This document shows, in pieces, positions 9,143 through 19,089 of a DNA stretch of 64,000 nt (its first letter is position 1; each line of letters starts with the position of its first letter). Position numbers and translations under genes: made by a program. Origin of the DNA: Nitrospira sp. (GTDB lineage Bacteria > Nitrospirota > Nitrospiria > Nitrospirales > Nitrospiraceae). The stretch spans positions 1 to 64,000 of the forward strand of contig JAOUHJ010000013.1 in assembly GCA_029865225.1 (NCBI GenBank), written 5' to 3'. The notes below the pieces were generated by a model. It saw only the letters and a program-made list of their open reading frames with translations. It made no database searches and had not been told where the DNA came from.

Positions 9143-9559
9143 TTAGTTTCTATTGAGAGCTTGTGAGGCCGCCTGCCGTACTGACGTGTCGTCATCCTGC
9201 AGAAGCATTGTCAACCTAGATCGCGTTTCAGGATCCAATCCAGAAAGCCAGCCCAGGCTCCGAGCGGCAGCTTCACGGACTAATGGCTCTGGATCATCCA
9301 GCTTTCCCAGAAGCATGGGCTTGGATTTGAGATCACCGATCTTTCCCAAGGCTTCTACTGCATTCCTTCGAACAAGCGTATCGCGATCATCTAGCAACAG
9401 GATAAGAAGATCTAGCGCTTTCTGTGGTTCCGGTGAGGGACTATCTTGGTAGCAACCGACGGTCAAAGTGAAGCATGCTAGGAAAGGGAATGTAAGGAGG
9501 GACCATTTGATGCGGCACGCATCTGACGGCAGTATGGAGAACAACGAGAAGTACGTCAC
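9143..9559 (-). CDS. HEAT-repeat putative lipoprotein
   Basis: A 138-residue protein with an N-terminal hydrophobic segment ([18 protein letters not shown]) ending in a lipobox-like TVGC. It is followed by about three HEAT repeats of the PBS-lyase type ([48 protein letters not shown]). HEAT repeats form protein-binding solenoids; no catalytic motif is seen. The GTG start overlaps the stop of the upstream TatA-like gene by four bases, so the two are probably translated together. The export signal suggests it works in the periplasm or at the outer membrane (inference). Confidence 0.75.
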   Translation of the reverse strand: MTYFSLFSILPSDACRIKWSLLTFPFLACFTLTVGCYQDSPSPEPQKALDLLILLLDDRDTLVRRNAVEALGKIGDLKSKPMLLGKLDDPEPLVREAAARSLGWLSGLDPETRSRLTMLLQDDDTSVRQAASQALNRN

Positions 9560-10356
9560 GGGGATTTGGAGCTCTCGCCCTCTTCCAGGGGAAGTTCCTT
9601 TGCGGCTTCGATCGATTGCTGGATTTCCTTTTGGGCCGCATCCATTTCAGCTTGGATGGTCTGCATCTGGGGATCCACGCTGTTGCGAACATCGGATACC
9701 GCCTGGCGGAATGTTCGTACGACTTCCCCGAGGCCTTCTCCCAGATGTTGCATGTTGTCTGGAGAGATCCCCACAGCTGATGGGGTCGTTTTGGTTTTGA
9801 GTGCAGCTTGCTGCGCCTGCACACGTGCGACGGCATCCTTATTCACGATCGCTGATGGGCGCTTTACGTTGGCTTTGGCTTGTGGCGAGGCTGGCAAAGG
9901 CGGATACGAGGCACGAGCTGCTGGCGGAGGCATTGCATCCCGCTGCTCCATCGAAATCACCTGATGGGAAGAAGACGTTTGGACTGGTTTTGGAGGAGTT
10001 ATCGATGCTTGAGGAGTATGCGGCGAAGTATTGTATAGCATCGAAGCGGTCGTGCCCGGCGTCAGTTCAGGCCCTGGTGTGTAAGGGGTATTTGTTCTGT
10101 CAGGAGTGGAGGACAGCGTTGCAGCGGAAGATGCCCCCGTCGTGCCTGTAAGAGGAGCTTCAACTGACCGTGGTTGTACAGTTTCCTGTTGGGCCTCATT
10201 TGGTGGGGATGGGGAAGCCTCATTGACCTCTTTTCGAAACCCTTTCAAGGCCTTACCGACGCCCTCACCGATCTGTGGCAGCCGACCGGCACCAAAAATG
10301 ATCAGAATGATGATGAGAATGATGATGAGCTCAGAGAAACCCATGGTCCCGAACAT
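9556..10356 (-). CDS. TatA/TatB-family protein with long extension
   Basis: Residues 1-45 are a complete TatA-type unit: a transmembrane helix (about 8-22), the FGAG hinge and an amphipathic helix ([16 protein letters not shown], 29-44). Normal TatA is about 60-90 residues and TatB 100-170, but this protein has 266. A Pro/Thr/Ser-rich linker (about 48-195) leads to a second amphipathic segment ([16 protein letters not shown], 205-220) that closely mirrors the first, then a charged coiled region (225-258). It may serve as TatA or TatB in twin-arginine export of folded proteins. tatC is not in the window. The next gene overlaps its stop codon. Confidence 0.8.
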   Translation of the reverse strand: MFGTMGFSELIIILIIILIIFGAGRLPQIGEGVGKALKGFRKEVNEASPSPPNEAQQETVQPRSVEAPLTGTTGASSAATLSSTPDRTNTPYTPGPELTPGTTASMLYNTSPHTPQASITPPKPVQTSSSHQVISMEQRDAMPPPAARASYPPLPASPQAKANVKRPSAIVNKDAVARVQAQQAALKTKTTPSAVGISPDNMQHLGEGLGEVVRTFRQAVSDVRNSVDPQMQTIQAEMDAAQKEIQQSIEAAKELPLEEGESSKSP

Positions 10357-10462
10357 CTCTGCCCTCGTGTGGAGAACCTTGTATCAAGAAGGATGAGAAT
10401 TCAATCTATCCGTTGCTAAGAGATGGTGTCAAGGAAGTCGAACGCTCAAGGTGTGCTGAAGA

Positions 10463-11665
10463 CTAGAGAAGAGGCACGAGCTCCGTCTGAAGTGGTAGGC
10501 CATAGACCACGGCCTCTCGCTCCGACACATAGACGTCCAACTCGCTCCTGATCCCGAATTCTCCAGGAAGGTAGATGCCCGGTTCAATAGAAAAACAGGT
10601 ACGCGGCATAAGCCGGCGACCGTCCTGAGTTTCTAGGTTGTCGATATTGGCTCCATTGCCGTGGACTTCCTCACCGATCGAGTGGCCGGTTCGGTGGATG
10701 AAAAAATCCCCGTACCCAGTCTCCTGAATAGCTTTCCGGCAGATCTCGTCGACTTCCCATCCACAGGGAAATCGTCCGGCCAGCACTTGCCCCTGGACAA
10801 ATGAGAGTGCCGCATCACGGCCTCGCCGCACGTAATCAAAGATCATACGATGCCTGGCCGGCACCTGTTTTGCGCTGTAGCCGGTCCAGGTAATGTCGCC
10901 ATAGACAGATCCTGGGAGGGTTTGCTTCGCCCACAGGTCGATCAGAACCAAGTTGTCGCGGGTTATGGGGGAAGATCCGGACTCAGGCGGAGTGTAATGA
11001 GGATCAGCGCTGTGAGCATCCACCGCGGCGATCGGAGCACTGGATGTCGTCAGACCTGCGTCGCGTATGTGTGAGAGGATGAACTGCTGCAAGTCGTATT
11101 CTGTAAGCGGACGTTCGTGATGGAGGCAGTAGACTACATGAGCAAAGGCGTCATCAACGATGCGTCTGAGCCTGTCAACAGCGTACTGATGGGATTTGAG
11201 CTGTTCGTCCGTCCATACTGCTTCAAATCGTTGTACGAGATCGGCAGATGTAATCACCTCGAGGCCGAAGCTTCGAATCAACTCGATCGTACCCGCATCG
11301 ACTCGCGAGAGATATGGAACGGCGTTCAAGGGCGAGTACTGCATGGCGACTTGACGTCGACCGCGCAAGAGGGACGCCAAGAGCAGCCGCTGCTGTTCCC
11401 ATGACACGTAGTATTGGACTTGGCCAGGTAGCTCATCAAGCACGTGTGGTTCAATCCTGTGAAGAAGTTTGACAGGATCTCCGGTGGCCGGTATCCAATA
11501 GTACCAACGACGAGTGACGTGCCGAGTCTGATCGAGGAGCAACACACGATAGGCAAGCGGGTCGCTTCCGCGAAAATCGTAGAACAGCCATCCGTCAACT
11601 ATCTGCAAATCTCGAAGCGCTTCTTGGATCGCGAGAATTCGTCTATGATGCATGCCGTTTTTCAT
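10463..11665 (-). CDS. M24-family metallopeptidase (Xaa-Pro aminopeptidase-like)
   Basis: A 400-residue pita-bread-fold protein. The N-terminal creatinase-like domain covers about 1-165. The C-terminal catalytic domain shows the dinuclear-metal ligands: Asp in LIDLWAK, Asp in YGDITWTGYS, His in HRTGHSIGEEVHGNG, Glu in SIEPGIYL and Glu in GIRSELDV. Members remove N-terminal residues, commonly before proline, in the cytoplasm. Substrate specificity cannot be read from the motifs. It lies upstream of the TatA-like gene on the same strand with a gap of about 100 bases. Confidence 0.88.
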   Translation of the reverse strand: MKNGMHHRRILAIQEALRDLQIVDGWLFYDFRGSDPLAYRVLLLDQTRHVTRRWYYWIPATGDPVKLLHRIEPHVLDELPGQVQYYVSWEQQRLLLASLLRGRRQVAMQYSPLNAVPYLSRVDAGTIELIRSFGLEVITSADLVQRFEAVWTDEQLKSHQYAVDRLRRIVDDAFAHVVYCLHHERPLTEYDLQQFILSHIRDAGLTTSSAPIAAVDAHSADPHYTPPESGSSPITRDNLVLIDLWAKQTLPGSVYGDITWTGYSAKQVPARHRMIFDYVRRGRDAALSFVQGQVLAGRFPCGWEVDEICRKAIQETGYGDFFIHRTGHSIGEEVHGNGANIDNLETQDGRRLMPRTCFSIEPGIYLPGEFGIRSELDVYVSEREAVVYGLPLQTELVPLL

Positions 11666-11742
11666 GGAGGCAGATTATCCTTGGGATGAGAGGCGTCAAT
11701 CAATCGATGGTCTTCACGTGAACCATGATATACTGAGACCCT

Positions 11743-12207
11743 ATGATATCAGATGCAATGCGGGATCTCTCGGCCTTTCGGATCACGCTTTTCTTCGGGC
11801 CCGAGCCAGTTGAGAAGAAACCCCATATCGTGGCCTGTGTGTTCAATGTCAAAAAGAGGAGTTGGAAAGCAGGTATCCAGGTAGCGGTGGAGATTAACAC
11901 GAGTCAGCTCCTGGCACTTCGAAAGACCATGGCACTGAATGATCGGCTCGCGGCAATATTGAAAGAAGTTGAGCCGGATGAAGTCTCACGCTATCAGGAG
12001 CGTGCTGAAGATGTGTTTGACCAAGCTCTCTGTCGGTGCAAGCTGGGTCTTCGATTGAGCTCTGGTCTCACCCAAGAGAATCAACGAATAGACGCTGATC
12101 AATTGATGGATGAACTGAACGAGGAAGTCGGCGCTCGGACCGAAGAAATTGTTGCTTCGATCATGGATGAACTGGATCTAATCCCAAGTTACCCATCATC
12201 ACTATGA
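11743..12207 (+). CDS. hypothetical protein
   Basis: A 154-residue protein that I do not recognise. The N-terminal part (FRITLFFGPEPVEKKPHIVACVFNVKKRSWKAGIQVAVEI) looks like paired beta strands. The C-terminal two thirds is strongly acidic and helical (KEVEPDEVSRYQERAEDVF, DELNEEVGARTEEIVASIMDEL). No signal peptide or membrane segment is seen. An ATG at 11758 is an alternative start. It is divergent from the M24 peptidase gene. Confidence 0.6.
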   Translation: MISDAMRDLSAFRITLFFGPEPVEKKPHIVACVFNVKKRSWKAGIQVAVEINTSQLLALRKTMALNDRLAAILKEVEPDEVSRYQERAEDVFDQALCRCKLGLRLSSGLTQENQRIDADQLMDELNEEVGARTEEIVASIMDELDLIPSYPSSL

Positions 12208-12228
12208 AGCGCAAAACAGCCGGGGGGC

Positions 12229-12256
12229 TTGCATTCACATCTGAATTTGTTATAAC
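12229..12256 (+). promoter_or_regulatory. candidate sigma-70 promoter
   Basis: TTGCAT (12229-12234) and TATAAC (12251-12256) are separated by 16 bases, about 75 bases upstream of the GTG start at 12331. It would drive the small exported protein and the C26 peptidase. Confidence 0.45.
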
Positions 12257-12330
12257 GCATGTCGGTATCACTCGTATGGTGCGCATGCAGTGATTGAGTT
12301 TGTGCCTTTGAGAGGAAGGAGGGGCATCAC

Positions 12331-12735
12331 GTGAGACTTGCGATGGTGATTCTTGTCGTTATCCTGACCTATTGTTCGATGCTCGTGGCTCCCGCATGGA
12401 GTCAGTCCTCGTCCGCTGATCAACAGCAAGGGACGGCTACCGGAGCCGGTATGGGAGCGGCTTCTGCGGCTGCCACCATACTGTATTTTCCATTTAAGGC
12501 TGCCTTTGCGATCGGTGGTGGGATTGTGGGTGGCCTTGCTTATGTGTTTTCGGGTTTCAGCGAGCCTACGGCGATGAATATTTGGGTGCCCAGCGTGTAC
12601 GGCACCTATCTCATTACTCCCGAGCACTTGACCGGGGATAGACCGGTTCGTTTCCTCGGTGTTGCCGCTGAAAACGAAGGAATGTCAAACACGCATTCAA
12701 CGCCGTACGAACCACCGTACGAACCTGTGCAGTGA
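12331..12735 (+). CDS. small exported protein of unknown function
   Basis: A 134-residue protein starting at GTG 12331 behind a strong AAGGAGGGG Shine-Dalgarno. A classical signal peptide (about 1-25, ending in APAWSQ) is followed by a Gly/Ala-rich stretch and a hydrophobic segment (AAFAIGGGIVGGLAYVFSGF, about 66-85). A polar tail contains a Tyr/Pro repeat (PYEPPYEPV). It is probably anchored in the membrane or located in the periplasm. The function is unknown. The C26 peptidase gene begins two bases after its stop. Confidence 0.7.
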   Translation: MRLAMVILVVILTYCSMLVAPAWSQSSSADQQQGTATGAGMGAASAAATILYFPFKAAFAIGGGIVGGLAYVFSGFSEPTAMNIWVPSVYGTYLITPEHLTGDRPVRFLGVAAENEGMSNTHSTPYEPPYEPVQ

Positions 12736-12736
12736 T

Positions 12737-13477
12737 ATGAAGCCTGTCATCGGCGTGACGCCAGACTTTCATGCTGGTGACAGGAAGGATATGGGCGGAC
12801 CGGAACCTACCTACTTCCTGCGGGCCCGGTACATTCGAGCCGTTGAAGAACTTGGCGGCATTCCTCTGATCCTACCGCTCGTGGCTGATCCAGCTGCTCG
12901 GAGACGGCTTCTCGATGGTGTCGATGGACTCCTGCTCACAGGGAGCGGGCCGGACCTTCCACCAAGGCTCTATGGCGAAAAGAAGCGCTACAAGTTTCCG
13001 ATGGTCAGCGAGCGTCGCGCAGATTTTGAACTGGAAGTGGTTCGCCAGGCCAGAGTACGGGATCTTCCACTCTTGGGGATCTGCGGAGGAATGCAGACAG
13101 TAAACGTCGCCTGTGGAGGGAGCCTCTTTCAGGACATTCCTGCACAGGTCCCAAGCGCGATGAACCATCGTCAGAAGGCGAAAGCGATCCATGTTTCTCA
13201 TGCCGTCACCGTCGCATCCAAGAGCCTCTTGAGAAGGGTGGTCGCCAGTGAGACCCTCATGGTCAACAGCTCACATCATCAATCGGTCAAGAGGGTTGCC
13301 CCGTCACTTATGGCAAGCGCCCTTGCACAAGATGGGATCGTCGAGGCGATCGAGTCACCTCACCATCGATTTCTACTCGCGGTTCAATGGCATCCTGAAT
13401 TCTTATTTGAGCGGCATGTGGGTCATCGTCGGCTATTTGAAGCCTTGCTACGGGCGGCTCGTCGGACTCGTACATGA
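12737..13477 (+). CDS. gamma-glutamyl-gamma-aminobutyrate hydrolase family (peptidase C26)
   Basis: A class I glutamine-amidotransferase-like hydrolase of 246 residues, similar to PuuD. The N-terminus MKPVIGVTPDF is typical. The nucleophile is Cys116 in LLGICGGMQ, and the catalytic His and Glu are in VQWHPEF. The LLLTGSGPDLPPRLYG segment matches the family's conserved GG/GxDvxP-type loop. Family members hydrolyse gamma-glutamyl amides, such as gamma-glutamyl-GABA in putrescine breakdown, but the natural substrate here is unknown. ATG 12737 is preferred over an upstream in-frame ATG because it begins at the conserved N-terminus, just after the preceding stop. Confidence 0.88.
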   Translation: MKPVIGVTPDFHAGDRKDMGGPEPTYFLRARYIRAVEELGGIPLILPLVADPAARRRLLDGVDGLLLTGSGPDLPPRLYGEKKRYKFPMVSERRADFELEVVRQARVRDLPLLGICGGMQTVNVACGGSLFQDIPAQVPSAMNHRQKAKAIHVSHAVTVASKSLLRRVVASETLMVNSSHHQSVKRVAPSLMASALAQDGIVEAIESPHHRFLLAVQWHPEFLFERHVGHRRLFEALLRAARRTRT

Positions 13478-13592
13478 CCTGTTTGGACCATTTCATGCCA
13501 TGGCCGCTTCTCCGTCTGAGCATCCTCTTGTTAGATACTGAACTGATGAACAGTTTCAGATTATTGATCCCAGTTAGTCAAAGTCGAGCATC

Positions 13593-15062
13593 ATGGGCCT
13601 GGGGGCGGCTGTGAGCAACCCCCTTCTTCGAACAAAATCCATCGATCAAATTCTGGCCGATGCCGACCAGCCAGAGCACCGGCTCAAAAAAACGCTGACA
13701 GCGTGGGATCTGACGGCACTCGGAATTGGTGCGATTATTGGGACCGGCATCTTTGTTCTGGTAGGAACTGCCATAGTCGGCGATGCACATCGTCCAGGAG
13801 CCGGACCAGGCATTGTCCTTTCCTTCGTCCTTTCCGGACTCACATGCGCACTGGCTGCCCTCTGCTATGCGGAATTCTCGGCCATGATCCCAGTAGCCGG
13901 GTCGGCCTACACCTTTTCCTACGCGACGTTGGGAGAGTTTCTCGCCTGGCTGACCGGATGGAATCTCATCTTGGAATATGGAGTGGCCTGCGTCGCCGTC
14001 GCAATCGGCTGGTCCGGATACTTTACCAACTTGCTCAAACTCGCGGGCCTGGAACTGCCGTATTGGGCGACCAACCCACCGCATTGGGCTGGAGGGCCTG
14101 AAGGGAGCATCGCCAATTTCCCAGCTGCGATTATTGTGCTGTTGGTCACAGCCATTCTGGTCAGAGGCATTAAGGAAAGCGCTCGCGCCGCAGGTATGAT
14201 CGTCATCGTGAAGGTAGCGGTCATCTTATTCTTTATCGCCGTTGGGGCTCCGGCAGTGAACGCAGAAAACTGGACACCCTTTATGCCGAATGGGTTTGAG
14301 GGAGTCCGAGCCGCAGCCGCCATTATCTTTTTTGCGTACATCGGGTTCGATGCCGTGTCGACCGCCGCAGAGGAGGCACGGAACCCTCAGCGAGACGTTC
14401 CCTTGGGGATCCTTTGCTCGCTGGCCGTGTGCACCGTACTCTATATCTCCGTTGCCGCCGTCCTTACCGGGCTGGTTCCAGTGGGCCAAATTGACGTTCA
14501 TGCCCCGGTCGCAGAAGCGCTGCGAGTCGTGGGTTTTAAGTGGGGCGCTGCCATTGTGGCCTTTGGCGCTGTCGCGGGCATCACCAGCGTGTTAGTCGTC
14601 ATGATGCTGGGCCAAATCCGGGTGTTCTTTGCGATGTCACGTGACCAGCTTCTGAGCCCAGGGTTCTCCAAGGTCCATCCAAGATTCGGGACCCCGCATC
14701 GTGCGACTATTCTGACAGGCGTCGCTGTTGCGATTTTGGCCGCATTCTTCCAAATCGGGGAAGCCGCCGATATGACCAACATCGGGACGTTCTTCGCGTT
14801 CGTGCTTGTCAGCTTCGGGGTAATGCTGCTTCGATATACCAAGCCGCATCAATCCCGCCCCTTTCAACTTCCTCTGATGCCTCTCGTGCCCATCTTGAGC
14901 ATCGGCGCATGTCTCTACCTCATGGCCGGATTGCCACAGGCTACCTGGATTCGCTTTGTGGTATGGACTGCTATCGGGATTCTTGTCTATGTCGGCTATG
15001 GTATGAAGCACAGCAAATTGGCGGCTGGACGAGATACGCGTAGTAATGCGTTACCCGGATGA
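13593..15062 (+). CDS. APC-superfamily amino acid permease
   Basis: A 489-residue integral membrane protein with about 12-14 transmembrane helices. Its N-terminus resembles the cationic amino acid transporter (CAT/YfnA) subfamily: [24 protein letters not shown] is the TM1 unwinding motif, followed by [21 protein letters not shown]. It probably imports amino acids by proton- or sodium-coupled symport or exchange. The substrate cannot be deduced. It follows the C26 peptidase after a gap of about 115 bases and may form a loose catabolic unit with it (inference). Confidence 0.92.
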   Translation: MGLGAAVSNPLLRTKSIDQILADADQPEHRLKKTLTAWDLTALGIGAIIGTGIFVLVGTAIVGDAHRPGAGPGIVLSFVLSGLTCALAALCYAEFSAMIPVAGSAYTFSYATLGEFLAWLTGWNLILEYGVACVAVAIGWSGYFTNLLKLAGLELPYWATNPPHWAGGPEGSIANFPAAIIVLLVTAILVRGIKESARAAGMIVIVKVAVILFFIAVGAPAVNAENWTPFMPNGFEGVRAAAAIIFFAYIGFDAVSTAAEEARNPQRDVPLGILCSLAVCTVLYISVAAVLTGLVPVGQIDVHAPVAEALRVVGFKWGAAIVAFGAVAGITSVLVVMMLGQIRVFFAMSRDQLLSPGFSKVHPRFGTPHRATILTGVAVAILAAFFQIGEAADMTNIGTFFAFVLVSFGVMLLRYTKPHQSRPFQLPLMPLVPILSIGACLYLMAGLPQATWIRFVVWTAIGILVYVGYGMKHSKLAAGRDTRSNALPG

Positions 15063-15089
15063 TTCCGCTGCACTCGTATCGATGGAAGA

Positions 15090-15563
15090 CTAGGCAGGCT
15101 TTCCGGACGGCTGTGCCGGGGGAGCAGGAGCTGTATCAGGAGTCTCTGTACCCGAGGGCGTTGTTGCTGGAACCGAAGTTGTTGTAGAAGGAGGTGATGC
15201 GGGAGAGGGAGACGCCGGAGCGGCTTCTGGTGGAGTCGCGGGCTTTGGCGGCGGTGCCGCAGGCTTCGGCGGAGCAGGTTTTTCGGGCTTAATGCCTTTT
15301 TCCCATGCTGGGCCTGAATAGAGATCTGCCGTTAACCCATTGGTTTTCCACTTCTCTTCAAAGTCTGCAGCAGCCTTGTTAGGTGTTTCGCCGATTCCCA
15401 TGACATCGTTCCACGGGTATACTTTGGGTCCGATCTGGCACTCGGATTCGGTCCGTCGCAAATACAATGCGATCGGATTACCTCTGTAGGGTCCAAGAAA
15501 GATATGGACGGATCCGACGTATTCGAGCAATGAGGCCATAAGGCCCTCCCAAGGAATGCTCAT
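15090..15563 (-). CDS. hypothetical protein with Pro/Ala-rich tail
   Basis: A 157-residue protein. Residues about 1-90 form a compact segment (FLGPYRGNPIALYLRRTES, YPWNDVMGIGETPNKAAADF). From about 92 to the end it is almost entirely Pro, Ala, Thr and Ser, with the first part rich in PPKPA units. The tail is probably disordered, and I recognise no family. Starts at 15563 (ATG) or nine codons later are both possible. It lies upstream of nothing obvious and is convergent with the amino acid permease. Confidence 0.55.
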   Translation of the reverse strand: MSIPWEGLMASLLEYVGSVHIFLGPYRGNPIALYLRRTESECQIGPKVYPWNDVMGIGETPNKAAADFEEKWKTNGLTADLYSGPAWEKGIKPEKPAPPKPAAPPPKPATPPEAAPASPSPASPPSTTTSVPATTPSGTETPDTAPAPPAQPSGKPA

Positions 15564-15652
15564 GATGCCACAAGAGGTGACAAAGGGGCAAGTTGCTGGA
15601 GTATGAGGTGATCTCAGATCCTGGCGGTTAACGAGAGCTATACCGTCCCTGA

Positions 15653-16756
15653 TCAGATCTCGGTCTTTGCGATCCGCTCACGGGTGTGGTGGATAGAACG
15701 TAAGAGAGCCATGTGGCTTCGGCAGCCTACCACGAGTTTCGCATCAGAAATCGTCACCGGTCGATAGGAGCGTAAGAACCGCTCCTTTAATCGGTGGATC
15801 CGGGCAAAGGATTGTGCCAGCCGTCCTGCAGAAAGGTCACCGCCTGTAGCGGCCTTCTCGACGGCGTGATAGGCAGCAACGATGCCATTACGGTCTTTGC
15901 AGATCAATGGCATGTCGCAGCCGGCCTGGATGGCCTGCACGGCCGCATCCCCGATGCCGTAATGGTCGATAATGGCGTGCATCTCCAAGTCATCCGTGAG
16001 GACGACACCGTCAAAATACAGCTCTTCTCGCAGGAATCGCCCGATAATCGCAGGAGAGAGCGTGGCAGGGCGAGTCTCATCAAGTGCCCGATACACGACA
16101 TGGGCGCTCATCAATGTAGCCACTCCGTTGATGATCGCGTGTCGGAAAGGAGGAAACTCGATGTGTTCGAGCCTTGCACGGTCCGCCGTGACGATGGGCA
16201 ATTCTTTATGCGAGTCCGAGGTGGTGTCACCATGTCCAGGAAAGTGTTTCCCACAGGCCACGACGCCATTGTCCTGCAGTCCTCCCGCGGTAGCCAATCC
16301 TAATTCGGACACGATACGAGGATCTGATCCGAATGCACGATCACCGATTATTGGATTCAGAGGGTTGCTGTTCACATCCAGAACAGGCGACATGTTCATG
16401 TTGATGCCGACCGCTTTGAGCTCTTTCGCGGTCGTGGCCGCTGCCGCATAGGCTAACTCCGACGAGTGGCAGTAGCCCAGCACTTCACATGGGGGGAAAA
16501 TCGTGAACTCTTTCGGCAACCGTGAGACACGTCCGCCTTCCTGATCGATGGAGATGAGGAGAGGGGCGTGCGGACTGCAACGCTGAAGCTCGTTCGTCAA
16601 GTCAACAATTTGTGCCGCCGATTCGAGGTTTCTTGCGAAGAGGATGATTCCACCCGGCTTGTATTCGGTGATAAACGAAGCGAGATCTGGCGAAACGGTT
16701 GTTCCGTCGAACCCTATCATGAACAGCTGGCCGATTTGGTCGCGAGAAACCGTCAT
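15653..16756 (-). CDS. nagZ: beta-N-acetylhexosaminidase, GH3 family
   Basis: NagZ removes N-acetylglucosamine from muropeptides during cell-wall recycling in the cytoplasm. The 367-residue protein has the GH3 NagZ hallmarks. The catalytic His/Asp loop is KHFPGHGDT (170-178), the substrate-binding ISIDQEGGRVSRL is near 69-80, and the nucleophile Asp is in VVLTDDLEMHAI. The length is similar to E. coli NagZ plus a short C-terminal extension. It is encoded immediately downstream of pepA, with a five-base gap. Confidence 0.92.
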   Translation of the reverse strand: MTVSRDQIGQLFMIGFDGTTVSPDLASFITEYKPGGIILFARNLESAAQIVDLTNELQRCSPHAPLLISIDQEGGRVSRLPKEFTIFPPCEVLGYCHSSELAYAAAATTAKELKAVGINMNMSPVLDVNSNPLNPIIGDRAFGSDPRIVSELGLATAGGLQDNGVVACGKHFPGHGDTTSDSHKELPIVTADRARLEHIEFPPFRHAIINGVATLMSAHVVYRALDETRPATLSPAIIGRFLREELYFDGVVLTDDLEMHAIIDHYGIGDAAVQAIQAGCDMPLICKDRNGIVAAYHAVEKAATGGDLSAGRLAQSFARIHRLKERFLRSYRPVTISDAKLVVGCRSHMALLRSIHHTRERIAKTEI

Positions 16757-16761
16757 ATCGT

Positions 16762-18279
16762 TTAGTGAGTGAGTGAGCGATCAATCAGGAACTGGATCAA
16801 CAGCCTGGTTCCGATGCCGGTTGGTCCTTTGGGAATATAGGCACGCTCCCGCTCACTCCAGTCGGTACTGGCAATGTCCAGATGCACCCAGGGGTAATCA
16901 CCGACGAACTTGCTGAGGAATAGGGCGGCGGTGATCATGCCGCCGCCCCGCCCGCCGATATTGCGCATATCGGCCACATCACTGCGTAGTTGTTCAAAAT
17001 ATTCTTCCCATAGCGGCATTTCCCATACGCGTTCCCCCGCTCGAAGGCCTGACTGACGAATCGCTTCCTTCAATTTTGTATCCGTGCCAAACATCCCGAT
17101 CGCAAATTGGCCTAACGCAACGACGCAGGCTCCGGTCAGGGTGGCGATGTCGATCAGGGCGGCCGGCTTGAACCGAGACGCATAGGCGAGACCGTCGGAT
17201 AGGATCAGACGGCCTTCGGCGTCGGTGTTTTGGACTTCGACGGTTTTCCCGGAGAGGGTCTTAACGACGTCTCCGGGTCTCATCGCCCGACCACCAGGCA
17301 TGTTCTCAGCGACGGGAAGAATGCTGATGAGATTCAACGGAAGCTTCAACCGAGCGGCTGCGCGTATCGTGGCCAGGACCTCTGCTCCACCGGTCATATC
17401 GGCCTTCATATGTTCCATATTCTCCGAAGGCTTGAGTGAGATTCCCCCCGTGTCAAAGGTGATGGTTTTACCGACCAAGACGACCGGACGCTCGTCTTTC
17501 TTCTTGGCTCCGTGGTACTCGAGAATAATGAACTTCGGTGGTTCATGGCTGCCCTTGGCAACTCCCAGGAGAGCACCCATGCCCAGGCGTTCCATGTCCT
17601 TCTGCTCGAGTATTTTCAGGCTGATGCGTGTCTCCTTGGCCACGGCCTTGGCTTCATGAGCGATCCTCGTGGGAGTCATCACATTGGAGGGATGGTTGGA
17701 GAGATCCCTGACGAACACCGTGGCTTCCGCAGTGGCCACACCACGACGAATTCCTTCCGATATCTGACCGAGGTCGCTGTTATGCGAGATCAGGACCGTC
17801 ATCGCCGTTAATTCGCTATTGGCGGGCGCGTCACTCCGGTACGCGGTGAATTGATAGCTCCCGAGGATAGCGCCTTCGGCCATCGCTTGTGCGACATCCA
17901 AGGGCGAAGAATCACGAGGGGTGAGGCTTGGAAGCGCGACCACGAAGGTACGGGATTTTGCACTGCGTACCCGTTTGACGGCATGCCCCATGGCTTGCCG
18001 AAACTGATCAAGCCCCAAGTTGTCCCGCTTCCCGAGCCCGACAAGAATCAGCCGCTTCGCTGGAATTTTTCCGTGCGTATGGAAGAGGACCACGTCGTTG
18101 GCCTTTCCTTCGAATTCCTTCGAGTGGAGGAGGTCACGGAGCGCCCCTCCAAGAGATCGATCCAGCACCGCTGCGTCTTGGCTCGAGAGTCCCTCACCCT
18201 CACAATGCAGGAGCACAAGCGTATCCGCAGTCTCGGTATCTACTTGACCCTGCTTGGGTCTGACTCGCATGATGTTCAT
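16762..18279 (-). CDS. pepA: leucyl aminopeptidase (M17)
   Basis: A cytoplasmic M17 aminopeptidase with two metals. The C-terminal catalytic domain shows the signature NTDAEGRL and the metal/catalytic residues in LVGKTITFDTGGISLKPS and HMKADMTGGAEVL; the N-terminal domain is the PepA/LAP macro-like fold. I place the start at ATG 18279 (505 residues), because AAGGAG lies six bases upstream. The more distal ATG at 18294 overlaps that Shine-Dalgarno. Some PepA proteins also bind DNA, which cannot be judged here. nagZ follows almost directly, consistent with a peptide and cell-wall recycling pair. Confidence 0.95.
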   Translation of the reverse strand: MNIMRVRPKQGQVDTETADTLVLLHCEGEGLSSQDAAVLDRSLGGALRDLLHSKEFEGKANDVVLFHTHGKIPAKRLILVGLGKRDNLGLDQFRQAMGHAVKRVRSAKSRTFVVALPSLTPRDSSPLDVAQAMAEGAILGSYQFTAYRSDAPANSELTAMTVLISHNSDLGQISEGIRRGVATAEATVFVRDLSNHPSNVMTPTRIAHEAKAVAKETRISLKILEQKDMERLGMGALLGVAKGSHEPPKFIILEYHGAKKKDERPVVLVGKTITFDTGGISLKPSENMEHMKADMTGGAEVLATIRAAARLKLPLNLISILPVAENMPGGRAMRPGDVVKTLSGKTVEVQNTDAEGRLILSDGLAYASRFKPAALIDIATLTGACVVALGQFAIGMFGTDTKLKEAIRQSGLRAGERVWEMPLWEEYFEQLRSDVADMRNIGGRGGGMITAALFLSKFVGDYPWVHLDIASTDWSERERAYIPKGPTGIGTRLLIQFLIDRSLTH

Positions 18280-18375
18280 TCCGTTCTCCTTCATGATGCG
18301 TCAATCAATGATCGACATACATTACGCGCAGATGGGTTCCAAACTGGCCTCATGACAGAGGGGGGATGGTAAGCC

Positions 18376-19011
18376 TCACACGCCCCTCATATCAGGGGCC
18401 CAGATGTATTTGTGTAGTTGCAACTGAAGTCGGACCGGTAGGCGATCTGCCAAGATCCATTCGCTGAGGTCACGAGGGTCAAGCGTGCCGAACACCGGAC
18501 TAAACAGGACCGGACAGCGTTCGGTCAGCCGAAAACGATCAAGCATGCTCTTGGCCCAATTGTAGTCGATCTGATCTTGAATAACGAATTTCGCCTCGTC
18601 CTGTGGCCTCAGCCGTTCGACATTGGGCCAATGCATCCGTTCTGTCATACCGCTTCCCGGACACTTTACATCCAAGATGATACGGACCGATGGATCAACT
18701 GCGGCTGTATCCACGGCTCCGCTTGTTTCAAGGAGGACCGTGAACCCTTCTTGGCACAAACGGTGGAGTAAGGTGATGGTCTCTGTCTGGGATAATGGTT
18801 CACCTCCGGTCACTTCGACCAACGAACACCCGAATGACTGTATCTTTTCGAGGACCTCATCGAGTGAAAGTTCAGATCCTCCGAAAAAGGCGTAGTCCGT
18901 ATCACACCAGGTACAGCGAAGTGGACAACCGGTGAGCCGCACAAACACGCAGGGCTGCCCTGCGAACGTCGATTCGCCCTGAACGCTGTGAAAAATTTCC
19001 GTCACGCGCAT
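18376..19011 (-). CDS. queE: 7-carboxy-7-deazaguanine synthase (radical SAM)
   Basis: QueE converts 6-carboxytetrahydropterin to 7-carboxy-7-deazaguanine in queuosine/deazapurine biosynthesis. The 211-residue protein starts with IFHSVQGESTFAGQPCVFVRL. It carries the radical-SAM cysteine motif CPLRCTWCDTDYAF, and VEVTGGEPL provides the SAM-binding GGE. No other que genes are nearby in the window. It lies between pepA and a HAD phosphatase on the same strand, with gaps of about 80 bases on each side. Confidence 0.93.
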   Translation of the reverse strand: MRVTEIFHSVQGESTFAGQPCVFVRLTGCPLRCTWCDTDYAFFGGSELSLDEVLEKIQSFGCSLVEVTGGEPLSQTETITLLHRLCQEGFTVLLETSGAVDTAAVDPSVRIILDVKCPGSGMTERMHWPNVERLRPQDEAKFVIQDQIDYNWAKSMLDRFRLTERCPVLFSPVFGTLDPRDLSEWILADRLPVRLQLQLHKYIWAPDMRGV

Positions 19012-19089
19012 GAGAAACGTGCCCTACTCACAGCGGTGCTGATCGGATGACCGACAGAGGAAACCGTGTGTCCTGGATCAGGACGATGC

